64,000 nt of DNA from Magnolia sinica (lineage: Eukaryota > Streptophyta > Magnoliopsida > Magnoliales > Magnoliaceae), in assembly GCF_029962835.1 (NCBI RefSeq), contig NC_080588.1, positions 48,715,001-48,779,000 on the forward strand, in the 5' to 3' direction. The notes below the pieces were generated by a model. The model worked only from the letters and a program-made list of their open reading frames with translations, was not told the DNA's origin and did not search any database. The position numbers were made by a program, and so were the translations under genes. Positions 49,501 through 60,104 of this stretch are shown one piece after another (within the stretch, counting starts at the first letter, position 1; the number at the start of each line of letters is the position of its first letter).

Positions 49501-50093
49501 ATCATTTCCTTAATATATATGGATAATCTTAATTATTTTTATATTATCTAATTAGGTGACCCAGCACACCTAATTCTTAAATAGATCCAAATTGGATTCG
49601 GGTCCATTTAAATCAGTTGGTCCTTTAGATACATACTGGAAAATCATAATCAGTACAGAAGCTACCGATTTCTAATTCTAACTCAGTAAACTCATGAGAT
49701 TCTCAACTAATCTCCTGAGTCAACTCAAGAAATGAAAACCAAAATGACAATCTCTAACAAAGTTACTGCATGTAGACTTATAATCACTCACAAGAGATAA
49801 ATGAGTAACTTGGAAATGGATGAGCCATCCATAATGGGGTTTTCAGGTCCCAGCAGCCAAGGGCTGATTGGGTCTTAGCAGAATTACTAAACTGGCCAAT
49901 CTTGAGATCCATGATTGAAATATTTTATATTGGGCCTGGTATGACTGGACCCACCCCTATATATATAAGCATAGCTGATATGGTTTGGGCCCAAGTCAGT
50001 AACGGGCCTTATTGATTGAAGGATTAGGCCCAATTAAAAAGATAAAGAAAATGTTTGGACCATTATACCAAAAGATGATTATAGATAAGATGG
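46531..50093. other. Intergenic, no gene recognised
   Basis: About 3.5 kb with no convincing coding region, RNA gene or LTR. T-rich low complexity lies at about 48859-48915 and 49165-49200. A 39-codon open stretch from ATG 46958 (MAVHAPKIIEAMLQKKNTL) was looked at and is not claimed. Short A/T runs and GTGGG-CCCAC-like words are scattered through it. Confidence 0.4.
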
Positions 50094-50216
50094 TTTTGAT
50101 CAATGGATGTTGGCCCATCTGTGTCATGGCATATCAATTGGTTGGCGTTGATTGAGCGATGCTGGCCGGTATGGCTTATAGTTTCGATCAATGGATGTTG
50201 ACCCATCTGTGTCATC
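50094..50216 (+). repeat. Short direct repeat, period about 88 bases
   Basis: GATCAATGGATGTTGGCCCA followed by TCTGTGTCAT near 50096 recurs with one change near 50184. The intervening sequence also repeats parts of the unit (TATCAATTGGTTGGCGTTGA; GATTGAGCGATG). Two copies only. Confidence 0.7.
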
Positions 50217-51359
50217 CAGACTGTTGATCTGACCGGACCCACCTTGGATGAGAGAGTGCCCCAAAAATTCATAATATCAGAAGATTCTGACTCTCTGATC
50301 AGTGCCTACAAACATACCATTGAGAAAAATTCAGCAATATGGTCTAAGAGGAAATGCAAAGATTGAATAGCTAGGATCTTCCAATTAAGATGATGTTGGG
50401 AGCACCCACATCCATGTGGGGCCCATCAGATCAGAGACTAGCTCAGCATAACATGCAGAAAATGGACAAGTTGAGTACAAAGGATCTCCAAGTCTGGAAG
50501 AGCTAACTGTTCCAATATCTGGCCATTTTTCAGTTGAATATGGACAGATGATATTTGCAGGCCTCCAAATGAAGGGATATGATTTTCCCAACTTGGATAT
50601 CTTTGAAGCATGATCCATTTACAGTGGGGCCACCATATGAACAGTCTAGATTACTGAACCATTGGCCACATTAATGCAAACTGAAAAGTCAAAGATACCA
50701 TGCAAGTGGTATGGATGATCATGTCTTACCAAATGGGCCACACCATCCTGAATTTTGATCAGTGCATGGCGTGGAACATAAATACAAAATGTCGGCCAAA
50801 ATTGCATGAGGTCATGTTTGCATGTGGTGGATGGAATGGAGGTTTGACCCAAATGATTCAACTCAATGCTACAATGGGTTGGTGGGTGGAAAGGGTTGTA
50901 TGTTAGTGTGGATGATTTGACCAAAATGATGCAACAGCTTTTATGCAGCTGTTGTGTTTGTAGGAAAAGAAAATGGGGGAATGATTCTACCATGCATGGA
51001 TGACAATGATTGCTTTTTCTAGGAATTTATGGGCTGGAGACCACCATCCCACTCCATTTCTATCATTCTTTACTTTATTTACAACAAAAGAAAAGGAAAA
51101 TGATCAGTCATGTGTGATTTTTGCATGGCTTGTGAAGTGGGTGGCTGGAATCAATGGGGGGGTCCGGATCAATTGATTGGAGTGTCCACTTATATAGATA
51201 CAATGCTTGTTGAACTTCCATTTCTTTCTTGCACAAAACAACGGCCCTGGAATTGCCACAGGGATTGGTGAAAGTCACTATTTTCAAATATCTCATCATG
51301 CTTTCTTTTTTTCTTTTTTTTCTTTCTTTTATTTTTTTTTGGTTTTTTTTGAAATTTTT
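50217..51359. other. Intergenic, nothing recognised
   Basis: No domain or RNA gene seen. Several short open frames are unsupported. A T-rich run with TTTCTTTTTT words is present at about 51300-51362. Confidence 0.4.
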
Positions 51360-53390
51360 TTTTCTATCCGGGATTTGCCAAATCTTTGGATTTCTTAAGT
51401 CTCCATCCTATTAAATCAATGGATTTGGGAAAATCCAAGTGCCCCAAAAGACTAGGTGGGATAGAATTGCTTTTGGTCTCATGCAAATTCCATCCAGCAT
51501 TTTGGGGAGGATGAGAAAGGTTGGGATTAGGTAGGATGGAATTGCATTTGGTTCCATACGGGATTTCTGTGGATTTCGAAATACACTACACATGTGAGCC
51601 CCATATTGATGCATACATTTATCCATGTTGTCCATCCATATACACTGTATATAGGTGACATTCTGGTTATATATGTGTATAAATGAACGACATCCATTGT
51701 GAATTTGGTCAATTGATTACAATTCCATGGTCTACCAAATAGGATTTTGCTTAATTCAGTGTTTTACCGTAGCAAGAATTTTATCCCAAAAATGAAATTG
51801 GATGGCTAAAATACCATGGTATTTCCATACATGTAATCATTGTGCAACATCCATGTTAATCTCATCTAATACAATTCAATGCCATTTTATTCCACGGACC
51901 AAACACACCCTAAAGACTTTATACATCAATATAATGAGAGAATTTTTTTAAAAGCAATAAAAGTTATTCCACCGCCATAAATGCTCCAAAATCTATGGTC
52001 ACCCCAAATTCAAATGCGATACAAATCCATGAATTTGACAAGTTCTTGAATATATAAAATTCATTTTATTTTTTTTTCATTTCACTGATACCAAATTGGC
52101 CTTACTAGAATTACTTTCCACAAAGAAAATATGGAAAAAAAAAAAAAAGCATGGTACTTTCTAATGTGGACCCCACATTGTTTGATAATCAACGTTGCTA
52201 AACACCCATGTGGTAGCTCAGTAGTAATGTTGATCTTGACGGTGGGAGCCACCTTATGTACTACTCAATTATCCCACACACATGCCAAGCGAAAGCGTGT
52301 GCTGCATGTTGAGGGCATGTGGGGTTAACAAAGATCCACTCAATAATCAATTTCTTTAGCTGCATTGGTTTGCATGGCAGCTAGAAAATTCACTTCAACA
52401 TCAACATTAATTTCTCTTCTTTCTTGCTTTTCCAATAGATAAGTGAATCTTGAAAGTTACTAAGAAATCTTGATTTTCACCATCACTTTTACTTGACCCT
52501 TGTCCTTGCTTTATTTGGGAAATGATCTCCACAAACAATCGTGCAAGCCATTATTGTAAACCACGATCAAAACATCAGATTGACGTTAAAGGTATGCTTG
52601 CTATGTTATTGAGGTAAATTACATTGAAAATGCAAGAAGAATTACTTTGATGCTGTTTAAAGATGATGTCCTTAGGACTAAAAATAAGGAAAACCTCAAG
52701 TTTTTTCATTAGAAACTACTTTTGGACTTGACATCTAATGTAATGAATAAATCTAAGGTCATCACCAGTGATAACCATATCATCATTTGTGGTAACGAAT
52801 AGTACGAAATAAATAAATAAATAAAGTCATGCTTTATTGTTGGAACTAAATTTCTCAAATCAGGCTCTAGCTGCTATTGCGTCCGGTTCCATAATTTTAT
52901 TTTAGAAAAGTGTTTTTCTTTATTTTTTCACTTACCATACAATAAAATAGTTTCAAGAGATGCTCCATTGTTCTCAAGAGTGCTATAAGTTGTAGTGCTC
53001 CTAGTTGCATTTCAATTATCCAATCGATTGATCCAGACTATCCATTAGGACTAACATATGTTTCGAGGATACAATGCAATTGTCATACAAATCAAATTAT
53101 CTTAACCATCTAAACAATGGCTTCTAATATGGATGGCCAAGATCATTTGTATAAAAATAGGACCAGCTATCCCCCAATTGTATTTTAGAACCAAAAAAAA
53201 AAAGTCTAATGCTAGTAGCTAGGATCTATATGCTCTTCTAGCCTTCTACTTGCATTGTTAGAAAATGAAAAGAGGAGAAATAATAAAAGAGAAGAAAATG
53301 ATGATGGATTTTCTTTTTAAGTTGTACTCTTTTTTTATGCTTAGAAAATGAACCTCTCCGAACTTTGTTATAGAATTCCAATTACATCAT
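51360..53390 (+). repeat. Segmental duplication, copy 1
   Basis: Matches copy 2 (54170-55318 and 59400-59600) in order and orientation. Shared stretches include CCAAATCTTTGGATTTCTTAA, TACCGCCATAAATGCTCCAAA, GTTTGATAATCAAC, GGTGGGAGCCACCTTATG, CACTCAATAATCAATTTCTTT and TCAACATCAACATTAATTTC. Near the 3' end it shares a CTAATG-TAG-A-CTAGGAT block and the AGAGAAGAA-ATGATG block. By eye identity is about 80-85 per cent in the better parts. Copy 1 carries a 458-base insertion (51454-51911) not present in copy 2. No gene is recognisable in it. Confidence 0.8.
51454..51911. mobile_element. 458-base hAT-like nonautonomous insertion
   Basis: Starts AGGTGGGATAGAATTGC and ends CCAAACACACCCT, whose reverse complement AGGGTGTGTTTGG resembles plant hAT-type ends. 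It is flanked by AAAGACT on both sides (51447-51453, 51912-51918), 7 identical bases with one more near-match, which fits an 8-base hAT target duplication. The other duplication copy lacks the element and instead has AAAGACTAAAGACT (54265-54278). The inverted ends are short and imperfect, so the superfamily call is tentative. Confidence 0.6.
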
Positions 53391-54169
53391 CTTCAATGCG
53401 CATTCGTGCATTTTCTCATGATTTTGGACAGTTTTTAATAGCTACAAATTTCTAACGACTCTCACATCCTCCCTAGGCAACTTACACCATATAACATACA
53501 CTTAATGCATGCACCACAAACTTAAAGTCTAATGACAATATGCATTTACTAATTCTAATTTCTACACATGCATCAAACAATACATGTATATCATATATGC
53601 ATATAAAGTGCATTAATTCAACACTCCTATTTGTGAGAATAAATAAATAAATAACTAAAGCAATGAAAAAAACAACACACAGAAAACATAAAGGATTTAT
53701 ATGGTTTGGTGTTATGCCTACTCTATGGATGAGCTCCTATTAAGAACACTAATTCTAAAAAAGATTACAGCCCTAGAAATATTTTAGCTTAAAAACTTTG
53801 AAATAGATTTTTTTGCATAACCCCAATTCAACCTTATAAACAGTATTTATACCCCATAGGCCCCATTTGGATCATATCTATAATTGTCACTATTCCATTT
53901 TACAAAATGCAACACTCTTAAAGAACTTTTTGAATTATTTCCAACATCTCTTAAATATAAGAGAACCTTTACTCAGAGAGTGCCTAATTAAAGATGCCAA
54001 TCGTTAATTCATTCTTTCATCTAACAATATTTTACTTAATCTATCCACTCTTAACTACTTCACAAATGAAGTGGCGCTTGGTGGTGATGTGCTTCATCTT
54101 GTTGTGATATTTTAGATTTTTTTTCGAATCCATTCGATTAACATGTTGCCGAATATATCATAGATTTTT
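53391..54169. other. Spacer between the duplicated segments
   Basis: AT-rich, with no recognised gene. Shows TAAATAAATAAATAA-type runs near 53640-53652. Confidence 0.4.
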
Positions 54170-55318
54170 TTATTTTTTATTTTTGTTTAGATTTTCCAAA
54201 TCTTTGGATTTCTTAAATCTGCACCTTGTTAAATATATGGATTTGGGCAAATCCAAGTCCTCATAAAGACTAAAGACTTTACAAATCAACACAAGGAGAG
54301 ATTTTTTTTAGAAGCATTAAAAGTTATTCTACCGCCATAAATGCTCCAAAATCCATGGATCCATGGCTTGATTCCAAACAACAGATTTTGAAATTTGCCA
54401 ATCCAAATGCAATACAAATCCATGAATTTAACAAGATCTCAAATTTACAAAATTCATTTTCTCATTTCACTAATACCAAACAGGTCCTTACTAGAATTAC
54501 ATTCAAGAAAGAAAATGTGAAGAAAAAAAACATGGTACTTTCTAATATGGACCCATCATCGTTTGATAATCAACATTGCTAAATGCCTATGTGGTAGCTC
54601 AGTTGTTGCATTGATCTTCATGGTGGGAGCCACCTTATGCACTGCTAAGATATGGCAAGTGAAAGTGTCTGCTGCGTGTAGAGGACATATGGAATTAATA
54701 AAGCTCCACTCAATAATCAATTTCTTTAACGGCATTCGTTTGCATAGTATCTCGAAAATTTACTTCAACATCAACATTAATTTCTCTTGTTTCTTGCTTT
54801 TCCAATAGTTCAGGGAATCTTGAAAGTTACTGAGAAATTTTGATTTTTACCGTCGCTTTTCCTTGACTCTTGTCCTTGCTTTATTTGGAAAATGATCTCA
54901 ACGAACAATCGTACAAGCTATAATTGTAAACCACAATCGAAACATGAGATTGAGGTTAAAAGGCATGTTTGCTATCTTATTAATTACATTGGTGCTATTT
55001 AAAGATGATGTCCTTAGGACTGAAAATAAGGAAAAAATTCCAAGGTTTTTCATCACAAACTACCTTTTGGAGTTGACATTTAATGTTATGAATAAATCTA
55101 GACCCATCACCAGTGATAACCATTACCATTCGTGGTAACTAGCGGTACAAACGAAATAAATAAAGTCATGCTTCTTTTTTTTTTCTTTTTTTCTGGAAGT
55201 AAATTTCTCAAAGCAGGCACTAGCGACTATATGTGGCCCACTATTAATATAATTTTACTTTAGAAAATTATTTTTCTTTTTTTCTCCACTTAGCCTACTA
55301 TAAAATATTTATGGGAGA
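54170..55318 (+). repeat. Segmental duplication, copy 2 (first part)
   Basis: Collinear with 51360-52960 apart from the 458-base insertion. It stops at about 55318, where the inverted solo LTR begins. The distal part of the duplicated segment reappears at 59400-59600 beyond the LTR insertions. The two open stretches in matching position (52131-52328, 54563-54808) are only partly alike, so coding use is not supported. Confidence 0.78.
54265..54278 (+). repeat. Probable excision footprint (AAAGACT twice)
   Basis: AAAGACTAAAGACT, two tandem copies of the 7-base word that flanks the insertion in copy 1. Cut-and-paste transposons leave both target copies behind when they excise. Confidence 0.6.
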
Positions 55319-56025
55319 TTAACGCAAAACACAGGGATGGACGTGATGAGATTGATCACCGTCTTCCTTAGGGGATAATTACTCTAAATCTACGGAACTT
55401 CTTTAGACTCCTCATAGAATTCCTCGAATCCAGGAGGGAAGATAAGAAAATAGAAATAAATTTTAATAAAATTAAAAATAAATTGATTGATAATAAAAAT
55501 GAATTTACAATTCTTTAAGTAGTGATATCAAACCTATTAAGAAGTTTCAGTATCAAACTCCAACTCAAACTCCCTAGAAAACATGACTTACTATAAATAG
55601 TAAACTATTTATAAACGATCATGATTTCTACTAGACTTCATGGTTTTCGGCCAAAAATAGTAAGTGTCCAATTTGTCCTAACCATGTTATTCTCTTAATT
55701 TTTCTAAGCCCTTTTCGCGTTGAGCACAACTCCTAGAGCTCAAAGGATCAAGAGTTATGATCGAATTAAAACTTACTATAAATAGTAAAGATGAAATTAA
55801 AATGAACTTTTGACTGTCGATCTGATGGAATCTCACAAATTCGACATGGACAACCCAACGTAGTCAGGTTGGTTGGCTAAAGTAGCTTCACCTACCCAAA
55901 ATCATATATAATACATCGAATAACTCATTCCGATTTTGCGAGATACGCCTGCTTTAGGGTTGCAACGGTCCTAATCACTTTTGCCTCTAATCAGGCCTTC
56001 TCTAGTCCATGGATATTTGCCTATA
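55319..56025 (-). mobile_element. Decayed solo LTR, minus strand
   Basis: The reverse complement aligns with 43015-43741: GAGGAAGACGGTGATC-like start near 55360, TACTATAAATAGTAA stretches near 55585-55613 and 55771-55788, and the TTTGCGAGATACGCC / CTTGCAATCCGGAATG-type block near 55930. No internal region on either side. End points are approximate and no direct repeats were identified. Confidence 0.65.
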
Positions 56026-56029
56026 ATTC

Positions 56030-56324
56030 TTTTTTTTCTTTTTCTTTTTTTAATGGAATGTTAGGCAATCCTAACCATTGTATCCATGGGTTAAAAAGAG
56101 GACCACAACAAAATTAAGTACATATGTAGGATGGATTTGATCATCAGATCACTCTTATTTTTACAAAGGTAGCCCTTGAAATGTGTTCTAAACTTAATAG
56201 ACTGTTTAGATCAATTGATTGCAATGTCCAGGTTATCCAATGCAACTAGGAGCACTATAACTTGTAGTAGTTTAAGAGCATCAAAGTATTTCTCAACATT
56301 TATATACTTAATGGTGTTAATTAA
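56030..56324. other. Flank between the two LTR insertions, partly inverted copy of 52978-53060
   Basis: Read in reverse complement, about 56190-56290 matches 52978-53060 (CTATAAGTTGTAGTGCTCCTAGTTGCAT versus ACAAGTTATAGTGCTCCTAG and following). The remainder is unrecognised AT-rich DNA. Confidence 0.5.
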
Positions 56325-56329
56325 CCTAA

Positions 56330-58884
56330 TGATATAGGATATGGCTTGGAGACATTCCTAACATGGTTGGACCAAAGAAGGTGAACCATAAATTAGTTGT
56401 AACTTTTGATTCAGGTATCGTTACTAGGCGCACAACCTATCAATCTTTACTAAAACGGGTCATTGAGGTGATTTGACTTATAACGTGGGTCGTTTCTCTC
56501 CGTTTCACCAGAAAATACACGCTTTCAGCTTAAAATTGTAATTTTAAGGAAAAAAATACTATTTTTAGTAATTACAATTTTTTAATACTTTCTTATTTTT
56601 AGAGTTTTAGATTTTCTTCTTTTTTAGAAAAAAAAATATAATCATGTTAAGACTCTTCTAGCAAAAGTTTATTTGAAAATTTTCATTTTTAGAAGTTATG
56701 CTTTATAAGAGTTTTACTAGAATTAGGATTTTTATCAGAGTTAGAATTTTACCATTTTTTGTAATTATGAATTTTAGGGAGTTTGAGTTGGAGTTTGATT
56801 ATGAAACTTCTTCCAAGGTTTGGTATAACTATTTAAAAGGTTGTAAATTCATTTTATCATCAATAAATCAATTTTTGAATTTTTAGAATTTATTTCTATT
56901 TTCTTATTTTCTCTAGTGGATTCAAGGATCTCTATAAAGAGTCCAGAACAACTCTGTGGATTCTAAGTAGTTATCCCCTTGAGGAAGACGGTGATCGACC
57001 TTATCACTTCCATCCCTACATCAATTGGTATCAGAGCGAGGACTCCCCTCGGACCAATGGTAAATAACAAAGGAATGGACCAAAATCCCATGGACAAGTG
57101 ATCCAGGGATTCGTTATCTTTTAGAAAGAATGGAAACTTTCCACCAGTAAAGTCAGTTGACCATGCAAGGGCTACAGGCAACCCTCGACCATATTAGATA
57201 TGCTAATTCTCCTGTTATAAATCTATCTCTACCACAGAGCACCACCCGATGATGATGAACCGCAGGCCACCACTTTGATCTTAAGGAAGTTGTTATACAT
57301 GCCAAAGGTAAAGATAGATATACAATGGCATGACATCTTTTAAATGAGGTACATTGTAAACCAAAAGTCTGTAATGTAATCATCAATGTCATGAGTAGTG
57401 AAAATCTCGTGTCAAAAATAATGGTGAAAATGCTGTAACTAAAAACAAAAAGGTATTCATCCCTGTACACAATTGGATGGATCAAGGAGGCTAATAAAAC
57501 AAAGGTAACCAAACAATGCATTATCTCATTTTCAATTGGTAAAAATTATCAGGATCAAGTACTTTGTAACGTAGTCAACATGGAAGCTTATCACATGTTA
57601 CTTGGTCAACTATGGCAATATAATGTTAATACTACGTATAGAGATCCAGATAACGTATTTATATTTATTAACAATGGTAGAAATTTTATCCTTGTCCCTA
57701 TGGGAAAAGAGAACTAACCCAAGACTTCTAAAGTTGAGGAACGGTTTCTAATAACCGAACATGATTTCATTAAACAATTTGAGGATATGGGAGATGTAGA
57801 TGCATTAATTGAAAAGAAAAAATATATAAAGCCCGCAAACATCCTAGAGGATTTGAAACCAGTGTTGCAAGAGTTAAAGGCGATTGTGCTCGATGAACTC
57901 CCTAAAGAGTTACCTCCCATACGAGATATACAAAACCACTTTGATCTTATCTCAGGGGCAAGTCTACCTAATTCTCTATATTATAAGAAAGAATGCGAGA
58001 TCTTCCAGGCACAAGTGAAGGAACTGATCCTTATTAGTCAAGTCAAGGAGATCACGAGTACATGTATTATGTCAGCTCAAGAGCCTATTGCAAAGTACAT
58101 AGAAAATGTTGATAAACATCGACGCCAAAAATTATTTGAATATCATGAGCTAAGTCCCTTGAGTAACTTGATGACGAGTTTTTGCAAGTGGATGGGTCTG
58201 ATGTAGGACACGGCACAGAGACATTCTTAGCATAGTTGGACCAAAAGAATGTGAACTGTAACTTTTGATCTAGGTATCGTTATGGAGTGCACAACCTATC
58301 AATCTTTACTGAAACAAGCCATCCGAGGTGAACTGACTCATAAAGTAGGTCGCGTTTGTTCGTTTTGCTAGAAAACGCATGCTTTCAGCTCAAAAAATGA
58401 AACTTTAAGGAAAAAGTACTATTTTCAGTAATTAAGATTTTTTTAATATTTTCTTATTTTTAGAGTTTTAGATTTTCTTCTTTTTTAGAAACAACTTGTA
58501 ATCATGCTAAGACTCTTCTAAAAAAGTTTATTTGGAATTTTTTATTTTTAAAAATAAGGCTTTATAAGAGTTTTACTAGAATTAGGATTTTTATTAGAGC
58601 TGGAATTTTACTATTTTTGGTGATTACGAATTTTAGGGAGTCTGAGTTGGAGTTTGATACGGAAACTTCTTCCAAGGTTTGGCATCACTATTTAAAGGGT
58701 TGTAAATTCATTTTTATTATCAATCAATCAATATTTGAATTTCTAGAATTTATTTATATTTTCTTATTTTCCCTCGTGGATTCAAGGTATCTCTGCAAAG
58801 AGTCCAAAGAAGCTTCGTAGATCCTCAGTAGTTATCCCCTTGAGGAAGATGTTGATCGACCTCATCACGTCCATCCCTACATCA
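56330..58884 (+). mobile_element. Short Ty3/gypsy-type element with two LTRs, direct repeat CCTAA
   Basis: LTRs at 56330-57023 (TGATATAGG...CCCTACATCA) and 58199-58884 (TGATGTAGG...CCCTACATCA) are flanked by perfect direct repeats CCTAA (56325-56329, 58885-58889). The initiator-Met-type primer site TGGTATCAGAGC is at 57026-57037, two bases after the LTR. The internal part is only about 1.2 kb, far below the family norm, and holds pieces of protease and the start of the polymerase region. The two LTRs differ at a moderate number of positions. Broken and fairly old. Confidence 0.85.
57038..58198 (+). pseudogene. Ty3/gypsy protease to pre-polymerase remains
   Basis: A protease-tail-like stretch (QVLCNVVNMEAYHMLLGQLW with QYNVNTTYRD, about 57550-57650) resembles the MEACHMLLGRPWQYD block of plant chromovirus pol. 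It is followed by the pre-polymerase region ELPKELPPIRDIQNHFDLIS and GASLPNSLYY (about 57895-57985), as in Ty3/gypsy elements just before the polymerase fingers. Little of gag is recognisable at the start. Decayed, with many breaks. Confidence 0.75.
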
Positions 58885-58889
58885 CCTAA

Positions 58890-59399
58890 ATACCTCAGAT
58901 TGACAACATCTATAAAAAGAGAAATGACCCCTTACAACACTTTGATGCAACCTCTACAGATTTTCATATCATTTATATCAACATGTCACATATACAGGAT
59001 ATCCCATTCATGAAAAAGGTGGGACAACCCATGATGGTCACCTGGTGCAAAAATCAGGCCTCATGCACTCATGGAGCAAGAATTGTCAAAATCAAGGGTC
59101 AAGCAATGGAATGACTTCTCCTACTATTGTGTCCACTCAATGAATTAATTAAGGTGATTTCATATAGGGAGACCATCAAGGCATAGCCCACCTTTTGCAC
59201 GGGTTAGATATTTTGAATATGTGACATGTTAGTGGGAAAAAAATCAATGGATGTGAGAGTTCACATAGAACCACTATATGTGATCATCTTCTCAATATTT
59301 CGTGTACTAGGAGAAAATTTTAGTAACATTTAAATTATCAATTTAACATATGTGGAACGTAGGTTTTGAGGCCATTGGTTTATTGGACTAAGAAGCACA
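58890..59399. other. Intergenic, nothing recognised
   Basis: Sequence to the right of the CCTAA element. No gene or repeat recognised. Confidence 0.4.
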
Positions 59400-59600
59400 A
59401 CCACAGTTGTCGCCAATTGTCATTTAATAAAAACGGTCTAATGTTAGCAACTAGGATTTACAGGCTCTATCCTTCTGCTTGAATTGTTAGAGAATGGAAA
59501 AGGAGAGAAATGATAAAAGAGAAGAAGATGATGGAATTTCTTCTTAAGTTTTACTCTTTCATGCTTACAAAATGAGTCTCTCCAATGTTGAGATTTTATC
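59400..59600 (+). repeat. Segmental duplication, copy 2 (distal part)
   Basis: Aligns with 53165-53375: CTAATGTTAGCAACTAGGAT, GAATTGTTAGAGAATGGAAA, and the ATAAAAGAGAAGAAGATGATGG / CTTTTTCATGCTT-like blocks. It shows that the segment now split between 54170 and 59600 was once continuous before the LTR insertions. Confidence 0.75.
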
Positions 59601-60104
59601 TCTTATTACGTTAATAAGCCAATAGAAAGTGATCATTTTATCTATCAGCAGGTAGATATAGTCATCCCACTGAACAACAAGTTGATTTTGACCATTAAGC
59701 CAAATGGCTGCCTGATTCAACGATTGCACCAATCGACTGAGAAAAATCAACTGTTGTTAAGTTTTGGTTGGGCGGATCTTACCACTAAACCTTTCAGCCA
59801 TGAGAACGATTAGTTTAGCCGACTATAACCATTGTGATTGTTCGACTGGAAAATCACAACCATTGTGCAGGTTCGATCGTCAAAATCCAACTATCGTGAG
59901 AAATGGTTACTTCCGCCTTTAAAAAAAAAATAGTTGCATCTATTCTTAAAAGACTTAGTTATTATGAACGGTTTTGGATGCGTCTTCCTGATGCCAAGTT
60001 AGAACCCATATAACCTCTTTCCAACACACTGTTTTGAAATGCTACCCCTGAGATACTGTATTCATGATACCCGCACTTTCTAGAAAAATAATGAATTTAA
60101 CGCT
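59601..60104. other. Upstream flank of the mobile-domain pseudogene
   Basis: About 500 bases with no recognised gene. It may include former promoter sequence, but no specific element is claimed. Confidence 0.35.

Noticed and set aside
52131-52328. Conserved gene in the duplicated segment (with 54563-54808)
   Set aside because: The two open frames start and end differently and show no domain. DNA similarity extends evenly outside them.
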